NCBI GenBank assembly: GCA_037903475.1 | Contig: JBAJFG010000181.1 | Span: forward strand, 186,001-250,000 | DNA: 64,000 nucleotides | Source: Ancylostoma caninum | Taxonomy: Eukaryota; Nematoda; Chromadorea; Rhabditida; Ancylostomatidae | Direction: 5' to 3' | Part shown: piece by piece, positions 1 to 13,077 of the stretch | How positions within the stretch are numbered: position 1 is the first letter of the stretch | Layout: each line of letters begins with the position of its first letter | Translations under genes and position numbers: made by a program | The notes under the pieces: model-generated | The model's database searches: none | Told to the model about the DNA's origin: nothing | What the model saw: only the letters and a program-made list of their open reading frames with translations

Positions 1-1964
1 AGTTCATATACGTAAATTCCATTTTTTTTTGGGGGGGGGGGGGCAAACACGCTACATCTAAATCTCCCTTCGTTCGAACCTTCCATGTTCGGTGTTTTTG
101 GAATCTTCAACAACTTCTCAGTCCCTCCATGACTTTGTTCGATCTGGGATGGAGCTGCTACTGATCCCATCAATTTTGATGAGCCAAGGTGATATAGTGT
201 AGTAAAACTGAAGCAGAGCCTGGATTCCAATCTGTTCAGTACGAACAAGTTCGGCTTTTTTAGGAGATCTTCAGAAAGTGGCATGCCCACCTATTACGAC
301 TTGACCAAATATAGGCAAGTTTTGCTAGACCATCTAGGTAACGAATTTAGTTCGGTTCCAGGGCAAACAGAAAAAAAAGAAGGTACAATGTCTACGAGGT
401 AGAAGAGCACCTACTATAAATCTAATCATATCAGAAAATCACAATAGAGCCTCAGACTTCCATCATGATCGTCACACTTCTGGGAGAAATTGGCGATTCA
501 CAACTCAGAAGTGCTCTGGAATCTCGTCCACAAATTTGTGTACCTCGAAATGTAATGCCGATAATGTTGAAGTATGGAAAAGCAGATGTTTGGTGAATTT
601 CGAGGTGAAAGGAATAGTAAAGACGAATAAAACATTTCCAATTCGTTAGTTATGTGATTGGTCAAGACACTTCCTCCCTCTCTAACCAAGCTCACACACC
701 ATTGATGTTCGGCTGTGTAGAGATTCTCGCGTTCCTCTAGCATTCTGAGAAAACCTTGAATGTCATTATATCCAACGTTTCGAAGAACCCCAGATCCATC
801 CTTTCGTTTTCGATCGAATTTATAAGCGCAAGATTTATCTTATCAGCTCACGGTGCCAGTAGAGTTGTGACTGTTTAACCAAGGTCAAGCCATAAAGTGG
901 GCATCACAGCCAGCATAGATGAGAAAAAATATATATGGAAATTTTTGGTGGTCAAGACAGTCAAGGACGAGTTTTCGTTTTGCTGAGTTCTTGAGTAACG
1001 ACCTAAATTGAGTTAATTTTTAGAGTGAGGAAGTTGCTCCCACATAAGATTGAACCGGTTTAGCAAAGCCAAATTAAGAAGAGCAGTTTAAAAACTGAAA
1101 GGAAGAAAACAAATGGATAGATAGGAACAAAACGAAGTTGGAAGAAAGGAAGTAGATTCTATAGAGGCAGCTGAAAAGTGCGAAAAAAGGATTATGATTC
1201 TTGTTTGGACTCTTCACTATTGTTTTTCCCACGCCCTCAAGGAATTTTTTGACCGACTTCACCTCTACTTAAGAAAGTCTTTTCCCGATTTTCTGCTCAA
1301 AAAAAAAAACATCATCAGAAGCACTAGTGATCGGTTACTCGGATGAACGTGGAATTCCGCACTACCGAACAACCGAACAGATATAGCGGCTTATTTCGCC
1401 AGAAGAGTCGTGTACTCGTGAAGAAAAGTTTAAACTGATGAGCTGAAAATGAAGCTTTATACCTCTTCGTTTTTTTTTTCGGTGTTGTGAGCCTGTGGAT
1501 CCCTCGCCAAACTCATTAGCTATTCATTTTAATAAATATTAAAATGATGGGTAATGATTATTCATGTGAGCAGCCCCGGTTTTGCAATTTCCGCTTCCTG
1601 AGCCTTCATTCGGTGTTGGACCATAAATGAGCTAACTAAAAGAAGTGTACATTTGAAAAAGCTTCGTTTGTGCAATTGGAAAAATGGCGTTGGATGTAGT
1701 TATTACTGCATTTGTATCAGATTGTCAGTCATCCTGAGAAATTACACCTGAGAAAAAGCGGACATCTTTATCGGTTGTGAGATTATGAACTGAACGTACA
1801 TATACGTATACGTATGCCGATGAGCTTTAGGGTTTTTTCAGGTTTTTGTGGCCTCGACGATTGGGCTTCAATCTGTTTCCTATACGGGGCACTTTCGCAA
1901 GCGAATAAATAAATAAAATACAGTAGACTGATCTCTTGATAAAATGCGATTGTAATTCCGAGCG
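1..1964. other. AT-rich stretch without a supportable gene
   Basis: No coding region with convincing splice context was found. A run of 12 G starts at about position 32. One short minus-strand segment around 690-735 follows a TTTTCTCAG acceptor and ends at a GTGTGTGAG donor with an ATG directly after the acceptor, but I could not connect it to another exon. Position 1840-1920 ends in an AATAAATAAATAAAA tract that resembles the 3' tails of the LINE fragments seen elsewhere in the window. Confidence 0.4.
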
Positions 1965-2365
1965 GTGTATTGCGTAAACGCCCTAAATGACCTGGAGCGA
2001 ATGCAGAAGTTGTTTACGCAAGCGACGACTCGACTTTCATGTGCTGGTATTCATCCCTGTACCCTGCACCACTTTCCATTTTTCTTAACAACGGACATTT
2101 CTAGGAATACCTCTCCCTTTTTTTCTCCTCGCATACCACTAGCTTTTTCCAGCATTGTTTTAGTTCGGAAATTTGACACTGGAGAGAAGGTCTCCATGCT
2201 TTTTTTCATCTAGTAGGCAGAGCAACGAAGTTGTACACCTATGCTAGAGCGTTGATATTGTTTAGCTTCTCGATACCAAACAAACGAACTAATACTATGT
2301 AACTAAATAAGTATGTAAAGGGCTACGTAAAATACTGTGTAAATAAATAAATAAATAAATAAACT
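1965..2365 (+). mobile_element. Probable 3' fragment of a CR1-like LINE
   Basis: The translation from about 1980 reads NDLERMQKLFTQATTRL, which resembles the C-terminal part of CR1/jockey-type reverse transcriptase frames (compare [14 protein letters not shown] in the intact element at 41275-43113). The homology fades after about 25 residues. About 130 bases after the last stop the sequence ends in a (TAAA)n tail at 2340-2363, the usual 3' end of these elements. The identification rests on one short motif plus the tail, so it is tentative. Confidence 0.35.
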
Positions 2366-2888
2366 ATAAGTTAATACTATACGAATCAATGCCATGCTAG
2401 GTATATATGAATAGCACCATTAATTTTTTTCGCGATGGGCGTCTTTTTTGAAATCGCTTAGAGAGCTCATCTATAGCCACAGATGTCCATATTTTATCAG
2501 CTATGCTACAGCGAATGAGAAGAAGCTAATCGAACGTAAATGAACTCAATTAAAGCTGCATAAAAATGTGTTCAAAAATATCACAAAATAAAGGAAACCT
2601 TGTGTAAAAGCGAGGAAGGGGAGAGCTAGTTCGATCTACAGGAAGTGTCTCCTTTGATGAGCGACCAAGTTATATAGTTAGTTTCCCCTCTGAAAACCTC
2701 CATCAGTGACATACAATTGTAATTCGAGATGCGGCTAAACTATGCTGAAACACTATTCGTTATTGCTGTGTGTTTCATATGTATATGTGTTTCAAATATA
2801 TGTGCATACCATTTGCAGTCTCATTTCGGATGTGTGGGAAATTTTGTTCTAGGAACGCGCAAAAAAAAACGGTAGAATAACTCCTAAC

Positions 2889-3144
2889 CTGGAGACTGGT
2901 CTTCCTGAACGGCATGGTTACAGAATGGTTCCGGGAACGTTCTTGAACCCCTTCGATCTCCGTAGGTGATTCTCAGTCTTAGTCCTAATCTCTTCTTAGG
3001 ATCTACCACCTTTTCAAAATCAATTCTCAATCGTCTTCTGCTTTCCTTTTTTGCAATCCCCTTTTGAGGTTCCTTATCCCAAGCAGGCTCATTCAAGCGA
3101 GCAGTTCCCAACACAGTTCTTAGCGTTTCCACCCCATCCTTCTC
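2889..3144 (-). CDS. Candidate coding exon, unknown product
   Basis: This minus-strand frame is open for about 85 codons and rich in Lys, Arg, Glu and Asp (for example RLRIDFEKVVDPKKRLGLRL). It ends at a plausible donor (CCAG|GTTAGG). Its upstream limit is an in-frame TAA with no good acceptor between, so the start is unresolved. No family is recognised. It may be a real exon, a decayed mobile-element fragment, or chance. Confidence 0.22.
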
Positions 3145-3159
3145 TTATTTTCTACGCCA

Positions 3160-6100
3160 CGCAGACTTCCTGAGTCACCTCCATTAACTTACATTACTGC
3201 TTTGCATCCCTGTTTATCCTCGTTTTTTCCACCTGCGTGCGACTCGCCGTGCGCTCGAGAACTCGGATTTATTTGGGAAAAAAGTGCAGAAGTGCAATGT
3301 CAACCCGAGGTCTACTTGCAGCCGCATTTTTTGTGAGCAGAATGTCTCCAGTACACTTGCGACTAGACGGGTGTTGATAGATTCGATCGAATGTTCGAAT
3401 AATCAAACAATTTTTTGCTTGATTGGTTTTTGGGGAAAATTCAAAGTTCCACCGCCCCATTTGTATGGTTCCATTGCAAATTAAGTTATTCAAATAACTT
3501 ATTTGCTCGACTCCCCTTCAACAGTAGGGAATTCGAAACATTCATTCATTCGGCTAGCTCACGAAGTTTACTGTTCACTCGTACATTTGAAGGAATCCTT
3601 TATTCGAATTATTCGAAAATTCGAGTGCCAGAGGGGCTACTATTTGAAACGTCAAGAAGCAGTTTAAGCAGGAAAAAAGACAATCTCAGAGCTATTTGAA
3701 CTAGATAGCATAGCGTAAGTAGAACTCTAGAGTCACAAACAGCTAGTTTGTGCCCTTTCCAATTCTCCAAAATGGACGAGTTTTCTTGGCTAATTTATTG
3801 AATTTCACTATCCTTCTCAGCTTTCTTCAAGTGAAGAGCTTTCAAAATGTAGCGATTTTTATGAGGATTGCTGTATACTTTGGTTATTATTTATCATTAT
3901 CATTTATTAATCGGTCTCATTCATGGACGCAGACTCTCCGGGGATGTTCGTGCTTAGATCCTGGTGTAGGAAATATGAGTTGGATACGCACTATAACTCG
4001 GCAAGACTGCGTTGGACTGGCCAAGATCATTTCACATGCGTACTTCATTACAGAGGATACCGCAGTGGTTGAGGAAAGAGGACTTAGCAGATCAGGACTC
4101 AGAATCAGAGGGTCAGAACTAGATTCTGATAATGTACATTTCGTTAGGAATGGCTGAATTACGCAAACATCCTTCCCTTATGACTCTAGCTGGCACTCCT
4201 CTTGGTAAAAAAACCTTTCTTTTTAAATTAATTTTTGGTCAGTTTATGGCTAGCTTTTCACGAATGATATTTTCTGTACAGATGAGAATTGGTTAGAGTC
4301 GGGACTTCATCATAGAGTTACTTTGTTAACACGAATCATGCTAATTTTTTGAGATCAGCAGTGGACATTTTAAGGTTGCTGTTGTCTTTCACTGACATGT
4401 CTGGATTTTATAGAGAAGCAGCAGCGACTTCACACATACATATACATACACACATTTGTACGACATCATGGAAACAGTTTTGTTTGCCTGTTGGATTTCC
4501 AGCGATGTTCTTGCTTGCTTGTGCAGTGGGAAAAGGATTTCGATAATCTTTCCGGATCGCGCCAACTGTTCCGTGACCTTTTTGCCACACCGGTGCCTTT
4601 TCTGGCATCCAATCACTCCAGTTGACACCGGTTTTCCCGACATATGTGTACTTCCGTGATATAACTCCAAAGAAAAGGGTGTGAGGTGTTACCAGTTTGG
4701 AGTACGAGCACCGGTTCCACGCGCAAATTACGCTGTTGCCGTCTCCCGGAATGCATCCGAATGGTCTTGTGATTCAAGTAGGCACCATTGTTTGCTTTGT
4801 TGTTGCGGATACTGATTCAGAATCACCGATAAAGGCATTTGCTTATTGATTCGTGGTGTTCATTCAATGTGGCAGCGGAGATGTAAAGGGGCGGAGGAAC
4901 AAAGGCTCGAGTGCTGAATGTTTTTGATGCAGTGGTCGAGGTTGCAGCTGCAGTCTACTGCAGTAACACACTGCAGTTTTATTTGCTAACAGGAATGAAG
5001 AGCTCTCACTATGAGTCGTGGAACAACTGCGGTAAGGGAATGTGATGTATTCGATCGCAAGCTGCTGCATGTACGCCTCGTAGAACAGTCTGAAGCAGTT
5101 TTTTGAGCCATGTGAGGGGAAAAAGGCTCTGCGAATGGGAGTGGCGGACGTAGGGGAGATGCACCCTCCACCATCACCAATTTTTTTAAATTAGTTTATG
5201 AAATGGGTAAAAACCTCATATTAGTATGTTTTTTATTGTTTATTTTTGTTACTTTTTCAACAATTTTCTATCAATTATTTTCCACCCATCCCCAAAGTGG
5301 CGAGACCCCAGTTTTTGTCCTACGCCTCCCCCTTAGCTCCCGCCCACTTTCTGCGTCTGCCACTGGTGAATTCCTAAGTACACGAACTTAATATATTTTT
5401 GGACATTTTGGGGGTTAGACAATGCACCAACCACATCGAGGTTTTACATATTCTATTTGAAAGATCCGTAGATCGGCTGGATGAACTGTAATCCCCTCAC
5501 ATATGTAGAGTAGAGAAACCCTTCAGCAAAGCCAGTAATAATTCTCATCCATCGCACGTACCGTCTACATAGTAGTTCCAGTCCAAGATAAGTCAACTGG
5601 AGAGGAATTTGACAACGATAGTTTAGAATATGTCTATCGATTGTCACGCTTCGGCAGCTTTGGATCGGTTCCCACAGGTTCCCATTGGCTCCTGTTCCTC
5701 GTCATCGTTTCGCATCGTGGAAATCGTGACGAGTATGGCCATTTTCGAAGGAGTTTGTGGATGTCCTTATGAAAAATACGCTTATCGCTAGGCGCTCAAT
5801 GGAACAAAACTATTTCCAAAAATCCGAACACGGTGGCAATGCAAAATTCGTAGGAATTCGTCACAGAAATCACACGAAAGAGGTATCGCAATGACTGGTT
5901 TGGGAGCGCTATACCTGGAAACGGCGGTGTGGTCAAGTTCTGCGAATGGTTAGTCTACCCAACCAGCCAATCGCAGAGCCCATCTGCACCACCCATTCCA
6001 TGTATAACGCCCTACACCCAGAAGTACATTTTTGTCGAGGAAACTCCTCAATTTTGGAATAGCGGAAGGTTAATTCTTTCTTGAGGACCTTCATGAGTTT

Positions 6101-7620
6101 GGACGAAAGTTTCCTTTGACATAGTGCAGCTAGTTGGGCTTGCTCTATAGTTTTAAATGTTCGTTCGGCCGAGGAAATTCGCCCACGGTAATGGTGTACG
6201 TACCTTTTGTGGGCTGATATCGTTGGGTTCTTCGACTCTCCTATATTGAACAGAAACTGTATCAGCCGCAATGTCAGCCCTCGTGCTGAACATGGGAGAC
6301 TTCACTGGTTCGAACCCCCTCTCCACATCGCATCATCTACGCATTGATACCCTGGTTGTCTGAGCATTCACAAATTCTTATGATTACACTTTTCTCAATC
6401 TCGATTGGATCTGTGATGTGCCGCATGCAACACTATTGTCTCTCATAATAAAGACAGACTCCAATAAAACTAACACGTGTAGTTACGTAGTAGTATCAAT
6501 CATAGAAGACCCAAAAGATGAAAGATAGAGGGGTACGTGCTCCAAATCTATCAATGAATTGCATGTGTCTGAAGAATACACGTATTCATCAGGAATCGGC
6601 CCATGTTCGTGTGCCGTCTTCCCCATGCGATTATCCTGGTGCTTCTACAGAGCGCTTTCGATGCGCTTATCTCCATAAGAAATTCTACCGGAGAGCAGCT
6701 AAATCATCCGCGTCTGACCCAGCTCCACTTATCGAGGCCACTTCTTCACCGAGGCGTACTTTTTAGATAAGTTATGGTTTCGCGGATAAACGATGCTGTT
6801 TTACCCGCTTTTTCACACTGCTCAAATCCATTGAGTCGGGGAGTCGCTCCAGATTGAGACCACTCAAGCAGTGATAATTGAGGTAAATAGAACATGTGAA
6901 CTTCCTGCTCTGGCGATGAGGTGTTCACTTGAAGAGATCCTTACTGTGCTTTGATTGTGTTTTGTCCAGCGTGGCTTGACTTGTAGATTCCCAGGCTCCG
7001 GTCTGCCCGAAATAGCCTTATTTGACCTAATTGGACCTTCGAGATTCTTTTTATCAAGAGATCCTGTGCAGATTTTGTCCTTGTATAATAGAGCAAATCC
7101 ATATCTGAATCACATCTAGTAAAGTTGCACAAATTAAGCTGGATAGCTAATCCAGGTTATTGGCTGAAAGTTGCCGGTATTCCCAGTGGTCTTCGCAAGG
7201 CCTAACTCGGAAATGGGTACGGTGCATTGTGGTGAGGAATGGGGTGGTTCCGCTGCTGTGTGATTGTTACATCAAAGCGCCTCCTTCTTTTTTCATTGTG
7301 AACTCGCCTTCGATTTCCTTTAAAACTCATGTGTAGGTGTACCGAGCGGGTTGAAATCATAAGGTTGTTTGAGCGCACCAATCATACGGCAGTAGCACCG
7401 CCCCTTCTTCCGTCGTAAATGAATCATATGCAAAAAAAACCTACTTTTTCCTCAAAATTCCGAATAAAATTCTGTTTAAGGTTTTTCGTTGAATTGATTT
7501 AACCAAGTAATGAAATAATGATGAAATTAAAGTATAATATAACGAGAATGATCATCCTTGTAACCCATAAGCGTAGCCCAAGGAATTCTGAAAAAAATCT
7601 TAATAAACTTTCGATTAAAA
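3160..7620. other. Stretch without supportable gene
   Basis: The frames in this stretch are short, overlap on opposite strands and lack splice context. It contains many TTCGAA-rich segments (3370-3660), a dispersed repeat copy at 5946-6014, and one 82-codon plus-strand frame at 6518-6766 that I cannot assign. No tRNA, rRNA or recognisable protein was seen. Confidence 0.4.
5946..6014 (+). repeat. Dispersed repeat, copy A
   Basis: This segment shares an ordered set of short blocks with 35029-35106, including AATCGCAGA and TATAACGCCCTACA at the same relative positions. The two copies lie 29 kb apart. Neither has visible terminal repeats, so the class is unknown. Confidence 0.45.
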
Positions 7621-7623
7621 CTC

Positions 7624-7938
7624 TTACAAGTAGCTGCACTTGCTTCCATCACTTCTTTTCACTTGTAGTAAGGGCCTCAAAGTTTTTCCCTTATGTGGAG
7701 TCTCCCTGCAGCCAGAGTGCCCTAGCACCTGTTGACTCACTCCTCTTTCCCAAGGAGGTGTCACGAATACAAGTAGTCCGAAAATCCTTGATAACATGGT
7801 CACCGAAAGAAACGAAGGGGAAGCTAACCGGCTGATAAGCGTGGTGTGATGGCACCTGTGAGTCATGTCACTTATGTACCTGGTATCTACTTGAAACGGA
7901 ATATGCCCATTTCCGATTCCACTCGTTCTAGATGCCAT
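7624..7938 (-). CDS. Candidate small protein or exon, unknown
   Basis: A 104-codon minus-strand frame starts with ATG five bases after a plausible spliced-leader or cis acceptor (GGTTACTACAG). It begins MASRTSGIGNGHIPFQVDT and carries one hydrophobic stretch around residues 50-62. A GTACATAAG donor lies after codon 19, so only the N-terminal part may be exonic. No family is recognised and the plus strand is also partly open here. Confidence 0.27.
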   Translation of the reverse strand: MASRTSGIGNGHIPFQVDTRYISDMTHRCHHTTLISRLASPSFLSVTMLSRIFGLLVFVTPPWERGVSQQVLGHSGCRETPHKGKTLRPLLQVKRSDGSKCSYL

Positions 7939-9186
7939 TTACTCTGTAGTAACCGGATTTCATTCAGCTTCGAACTACTCTACACATTCACCTCAAACGT
8001 TTTGCTTTTTATTGGGCGATTTTCCGCTCAATCACAATTATCTGAGTCACAGAAGCAATTAAGCGCTACTCAGCACTCCTTCTGCCCTCTAAATAGTTAG
8101 TCATTGATTGCGGCTTCCTCTTCTTGTTAAGAAATACCTCTGGCGTCATCTGCTTTCATAGGACCTTCTTATGATTCACAGCATGTGATGTTTGAGTTGG
8201 AATTGATAGGGAGTGACGTCACAAGCTTCTTGTGGCGCAGTGAAAAAGGAATCCATGCAGGGACCGAATACTGCGAAAATGGTACGAATTTGACTTGAAA
8301 TTTGCCAGTCCTGTGATAGCTGCTGTAATTTTTTGAAGAAACATTATTCCTAGAAACCAGTGCGTGAGTTGCTAGCCATGTCCATACAGTATAACTTCAT
8401 TTAGTAGATGAAACTATCCTCAAATCTAATACCGTGGAAAATAATAATGTCATATGTATTCAATACATACTAAGAATTTAATAGAATAATGCGTAAAAGG
8501 ATAGAGGAACAGGAGCGTAACATCCAAATTTCCCCCCTATTCCCTACCTCATGTCTCCACTGAAGCCCGCAGCCCTCATTTCCAATCCCCTGCATCTGGA
8601 ACACATTCCATCTCAACTTCCCTGTCAATTTTCAGCAAAACCTTGAGCGCAATCCATTTACGCGTGCACATTGGTCGGCATTCGCGCAAAAAAAAAAGGC
8701 AAGGCGCGCGACTGTCAGCGCCTGCAAGTCGCAGGAGAATAGTGGAATCTGTGGTTGTTCGTCATATTGTGTTGTCAGTAGATGTCAGCGTTGGCCGAAA
8801 GGGATTACGCGAGCCATGACCGGTTTCTGTAAATGGCATTCCCACAAATCACATCGTGAACGTTTTACACCAGGTGATTGTCCAAGGATAGCCTCTTCGA
8901 CGATATCGGGATTTCGTTAGTCGGGTGGAGCAAGAAGCTGTGAATTGCTTGGCGGTCAAAATCCCAAATAGCACACGGTCTTTGGGGTTAGAGTGAAATT
9001 ACTAACATTTAAGGAGCAACATCCGAGCGAAGAGAAATACCCTTAGACGAATGGAAGCGTTCATTTTTTTCCTTTTTCATGGATTTCTCCTCAAACTTGA
9101 GGTCCTGTAGGAACCTATACCTTGTAACGAAATAGCTTGCAACACGCACAAAATCCCTGAATTTGCATATTATTCCCCATACTTAC

Positions 9187-9629
9187 GAATCCATGGGCAA
9201 GAAGGTTCGTGGATCCCGCCATCTGAATGATGTGCACCTTTGTGCAGGTAACCGAGCTTTCGTTAGCTGATGCGTCGTTCGACTGACATGACCGATCAAC
9301 GGGTTGTTGTCTTTGCCTGCGATATCTTTGCAAGAAAGTGACCATTCTTTGTGTTTTACTCACTGTGGTGAGTCACGGACAGTCCGTTACATGAGTCGTG
9401 ACTTACCCCGGCAGTGAAAATTTTTCATGAGTGATGGTTTCAGAGCTGGAGATAAGGGTGTTCCAGTACGCTTCAAAGGTGAAGGAAATGTTCCTAACCA
9501 TGGTGGACACCGAGTCGTTGTCGATTGGTGGAGGGTAAAAAGTCGCCAAGAAATCCTCGAAGGTGGTGAAATTCATGGTGTTGTGTACGTGCCATTGCTG
9601 CGTTCTGCATATGATGTAGATCTTGTTGC
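9187..9629 (-). CDS. Candidate two-exon fragment, unknown product
   Basis: Two minus-strand segments look like consecutive exons: 9629-9407 and 9316-9187. The first ends CCGGG|GTAAGT and the second GGATTC|GTAAGT, both strong donors, and the phases fit across the roughly 90-base intron (2 bases + 1 base). The joined frame has no stop. The acceptor of the upstream segment (AAAAAGTTAG) is weak. The plus strand at 9427-9633 is also open with good codon use, so strand choice is not certain. No domain is recognised. Confidence 0.35.
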
Positions 9630-9939
9630 CTAACTTTTTAATTTTTACATAGAAAGGTTATGAAATCATTCTCTTTACTGAAGAGAGAAGATGGAAGTGA
9701 ACTATCGGATTTCGTAAAGCGTGAAATAGAGGCCGGAATTCCAAATATGGTGAGGCGAAAGCCGTCGAACAGAGACGGGAAATTATGCACAGCTTCAATT
9801 TCCAATATGCGTTTGACTCTGACCTGCTGCTTAGTTTGAACCGAATAATTCGCGCTCCGTCGACTGCTTATATTTGTTATTTCAACAAATGCGTGTGTGA
9901 GTAAATGTAAATAATAATCTTTCCTTGAGGAAATCATAA

Positions 9940-12640
9940 TGGATTAGTATTTACCGAATTATACATTTCCGTTTACAATTTCACCTTTCTTAACTCAGCA
10001 CATGCAATCACTTTGAAAACAGTTCCACATACTGCCTTTCAGTTCTCCAAGTTTTGCTCACCGTGTCTGTTTGCCTTATTTAGCTGCTGTTCTTCATATT
10101 TCTTATTCTTTGCCCTATTGTAGTGCACCTTGGGTGCAGTGAATGAAATATAAAACAAATTAGAAAACAGCGTTTTAGTGATATAACAGTTTTCGGAAAT
10201 TTCTCCAAACATATGAGCGGAATCTATCAGCCTAGATGGCTGATTTGATTTTTTCGAATTTTTCGTTGCTTTATTATTTTTTCAACTTCTGGACTTTTTC
10301 CTTGCCAAGTTTCCTACATTTTCGGAGGTTATTGGGCTTATAGAACATGCAATACAGTAGCCAATCGAAGCATTAGTAATCAATGTCGTTAGGTGTTCGC
10401 TTCGATGCATTCAGCTGTAATTTTTGCCTTTATTTTTTTATCTAGTTGAGTTTGAATTTTGAAAATTTAATAAGTAACTGTAGTATTTAAAAAATAATCT
10501 GAACAATTGATTCTTCTCGATAAAAACGTGTTCCAAATACTATTCTAAATAGATGGAATCAAGTTTGCTCTAGCGGGATTTCTGAGATGGAGCCTACGAA
10601 TGGCTCTTTATGGCTGTGCTCGCCATCGCGAAATAATCCTTGAAACACTGTTCGAATAATTGCTAAAGCAAGACCTTTTTTTCTAATTTACACTTATTAT
10701 GCACTCTCAGTGCGATCATTAGGAAGAAAACTAGTTTGCCTTATACATACTGGGCTATTTCATGGAAATGCGCCAGAAGTAACAACTGGAAAACCGTCGT
10801 AGGATTTCAATTCATTTATGACCATGTCCGCCCTTGTCGCTTTCTTTGTAGGGATTCTACTACATTCTGTGGAAAAGTAGGATTGGAATATTGTGAAGGT
10901 ATTGATATAAATAGTCCGCTGAACATACAGTGGTGGCCACATTATAAAATCCGTATCTCTGGCTCGGAATAAGCTACCCGGACAATATTCGAGATTGTAA
11001 TTGACCACTGTGTTCTCCTTCTTTCCTCATCTCTGCTCTTCCGAAAAGTGCTTCTGAATGGAATTGCACTCATTCTTTGCATTTTGAGCTCAAAATTCAA
11101 TGCTTTTGTAGATATTTCCCTTTCTCTCTCAGACCATTATAATGAATCGCAAAGCGATGTTATTTTTATATTTGATGTAATTGTGAATTTTGCTATAGCA
11201 CTGCTGTCACGCAAATTCGCTTCAGAGAAAAACAGGCATCGTCAACGGACCTTAAAAAATGCGAAAAAATGAACTCGTGGTGATTACAAACAGAAAACAC
11301 GCACTTCGACTGCTGATTTTTCTCCAATTTGCGCTACTACCAGCCATTCAAGGAATCACAGGAAAATTCCGACGCTTGCATTATTCTCGAGATTCAATAA
11401 AATGAAATTTTTGACAAAATTGACGGTTTGTTTGTGTTTTAGCTCCAGCTAGTACGGAAAGTATGGTAATAGCGTTCATAGGAGAATGATGAGAAGAATC
11501 TTGCTTTATTTGAATCACCACTTCTTTTCCCTCCATATGTAGATACGAAAAGAAAAACCAAACTTAAGAAAACCGACGAAAATGAAATTTGAACTCTGGC
11601 CTGTGGCAGGCCAGAGTAGGAGTAGACGTTATTATATAGAGCCCCTATAGAGCCTCCACACATTTTCTGAATGACTATGTATTCCCAAGGTTTGGTTATA
11701 GCCTCAGGGTACTCATAGCTTATGCAGCCTCTACAAAAAATTTTCGCAACGTTGGAAGGGATCTAGTCTGCGTACATAAAAAAAGTTTTTTTTTTGCTTA
11801 AACTAGTTATCGTCATTGCAAACATTTTTCTTCGGAAAGTCCTCGTCTCTTCTCTCATCTTTTTTTTTCACCTTTTTCTCATCTTCAGTTATCTATCTCT
11901 ATTTCTTAATGCATCACGCCTTTTCTGGCTGCACACCTTGAGTGTATTCATGAATAAATAAATGAATAAACACACACTCGTGCTTGAATTTGAGTGCTCA
12001 CCCTAAGGTTGAGATATGCAAAAAATTCTGTCGTTAAAAATTGTGGGTGTGCTAAATATGTGGCCGCAACTGCAGCATACAACGTAGGCCAGCGTTCGTG
12101 TGGGAAAAAGTAAAAATCCTTGCACTTGCACGATTAAGCGGCAGGATATTCTAGATTTTATTGAAAATCTATGTATGTATACATATAAACTATTGGGACG
12201 GGAGGTCTGTGTTAATGAAAGTTTTGGAGGAAAAAACCCTATATATTCTATCTTTTTGTTTCCTTTACTTCTCTTTCTTCTACTTAGTCTCTACTGCTAG
12301 TAGCGGATGTGGTATGTATCACTCAATACCATTACGGTGAGCACCATGGAGGGGCATATATTGAGTAAATAAACAAATAAAATTTGTTTCAATTACTCTT
12401 GGTAATTTTCCTGGAAATTTCCTCCAAAAAGCTGAATGGTAGCATACTTTTTCTTTGCTACCCGCACGTATGGAGGGGTAACCAGGAACTGGAATTCTCC
12501 CACAGTTGGGTGTCCTTCCAGGATGGTACGGCCTGCCGCTCTGAGACGAACGCACGCGGCCACAAAGGAGTTCTCACCGCTAAGGGCTAGGATTAGTTAC
12601 GAGGCCAAACAAAGCCCCTTGGCAAACACGACGCGGGCGT
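9940..12640. other. Stretch without supportable gene
   Basis: The stretch holds AT-rich sequence, a perfect hairpin at 11593-11617, and a solo sequence at about 10929 (TA followed by CAGTGGTGGCC) that resembles a Tc1-like terminus without a visible partner. Two AATAAA-rich tracts (11950-11970, 12365-12380) resemble LINE 3' tails. No exon chain was found. Confidence 0.4.
11593..11617. repeat. Perfect 11-bp hairpin with 3-nt loop
   Basis: ACTCTGGCCTG, TGG, CAGGCCAGAGT forms a perfect stem. It lies in a region with no gene assigned. It could be part of a larger decayed palindrome or a structured RNA. No flanking poly-T tract typical of a terminator is present. Confidence 0.7.
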
Positions 12641-13069
12641 TCGTCGTCGCCAGGCGACCGACGGCTGTTGAGCCGCTGTGACGTCACTGCTCTCGTCGAA
12701 CTCGTCCCGGCGACGAAATAGCGGACGAGTTCACCAAACGAGTCGTCGCCGAGGAAAAACAACGTCTTCTGCTGATTAGATCGGCACTGTCGTCGCCCGC
12801 CGGCAGCACGGTCAGTTTCAGGACCGCCGCGCGCGGCGATTTTCCGCCGCCGCCGCCGCCCTCCGACGCCCCGCCCACCTCCGGCACCTCGTCGTTCCTG
12901 GCGGTCGGTCGTCTGTCACGCGTTGCCAGGTAGAGCGAGCGTGCGGGACTGCTCGAGAACGGATTCTCGTCCCGACGTCGTCTACAAACTCGTCCGAGAA
13001 CTTCCCTGCACTCTTTGAAGAGTCTAAAGTGACCATTTGATTGATCTCTCGTATTCTGCCCCTGATCAG
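12640..13069. promoter_or_regulatory. GC/CpG-rich island upstream of a first exon
   Basis: This block is far richer in CG dinucleotides than the surrounding DNA, contains CCG and GGC runs, and ends at a pyrimidine-rich acceptor (CTGATCAG at 13062-13069) eight bases before an ATG. It could be the promoter of the gene starting at 13078. The block is also open on both strands: a plus-strand frame from about 12685 ends at a donor (GCCAG|GTAGAG near 12931), so part may instead be a coding exon of an upstream gene. A clear choice needs transcript evidence. Confidence 0.4.
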
Positions 13070-13077
13070 CTGACGAC

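Noticed and set aside
6260..6330. tRNA-like T-loop (TTCGAAC) at about 6309
   Set aside because: The flanking bases do not form a proper T stem and no acceptor, D or anticodon stem can be fitted.
10925..10960. Tc1-like terminus (TA followed by CAGTGGTGGCC)
   Set aside because: No inverted partner was found within several kb; a single 12-base resemblance is not enough.
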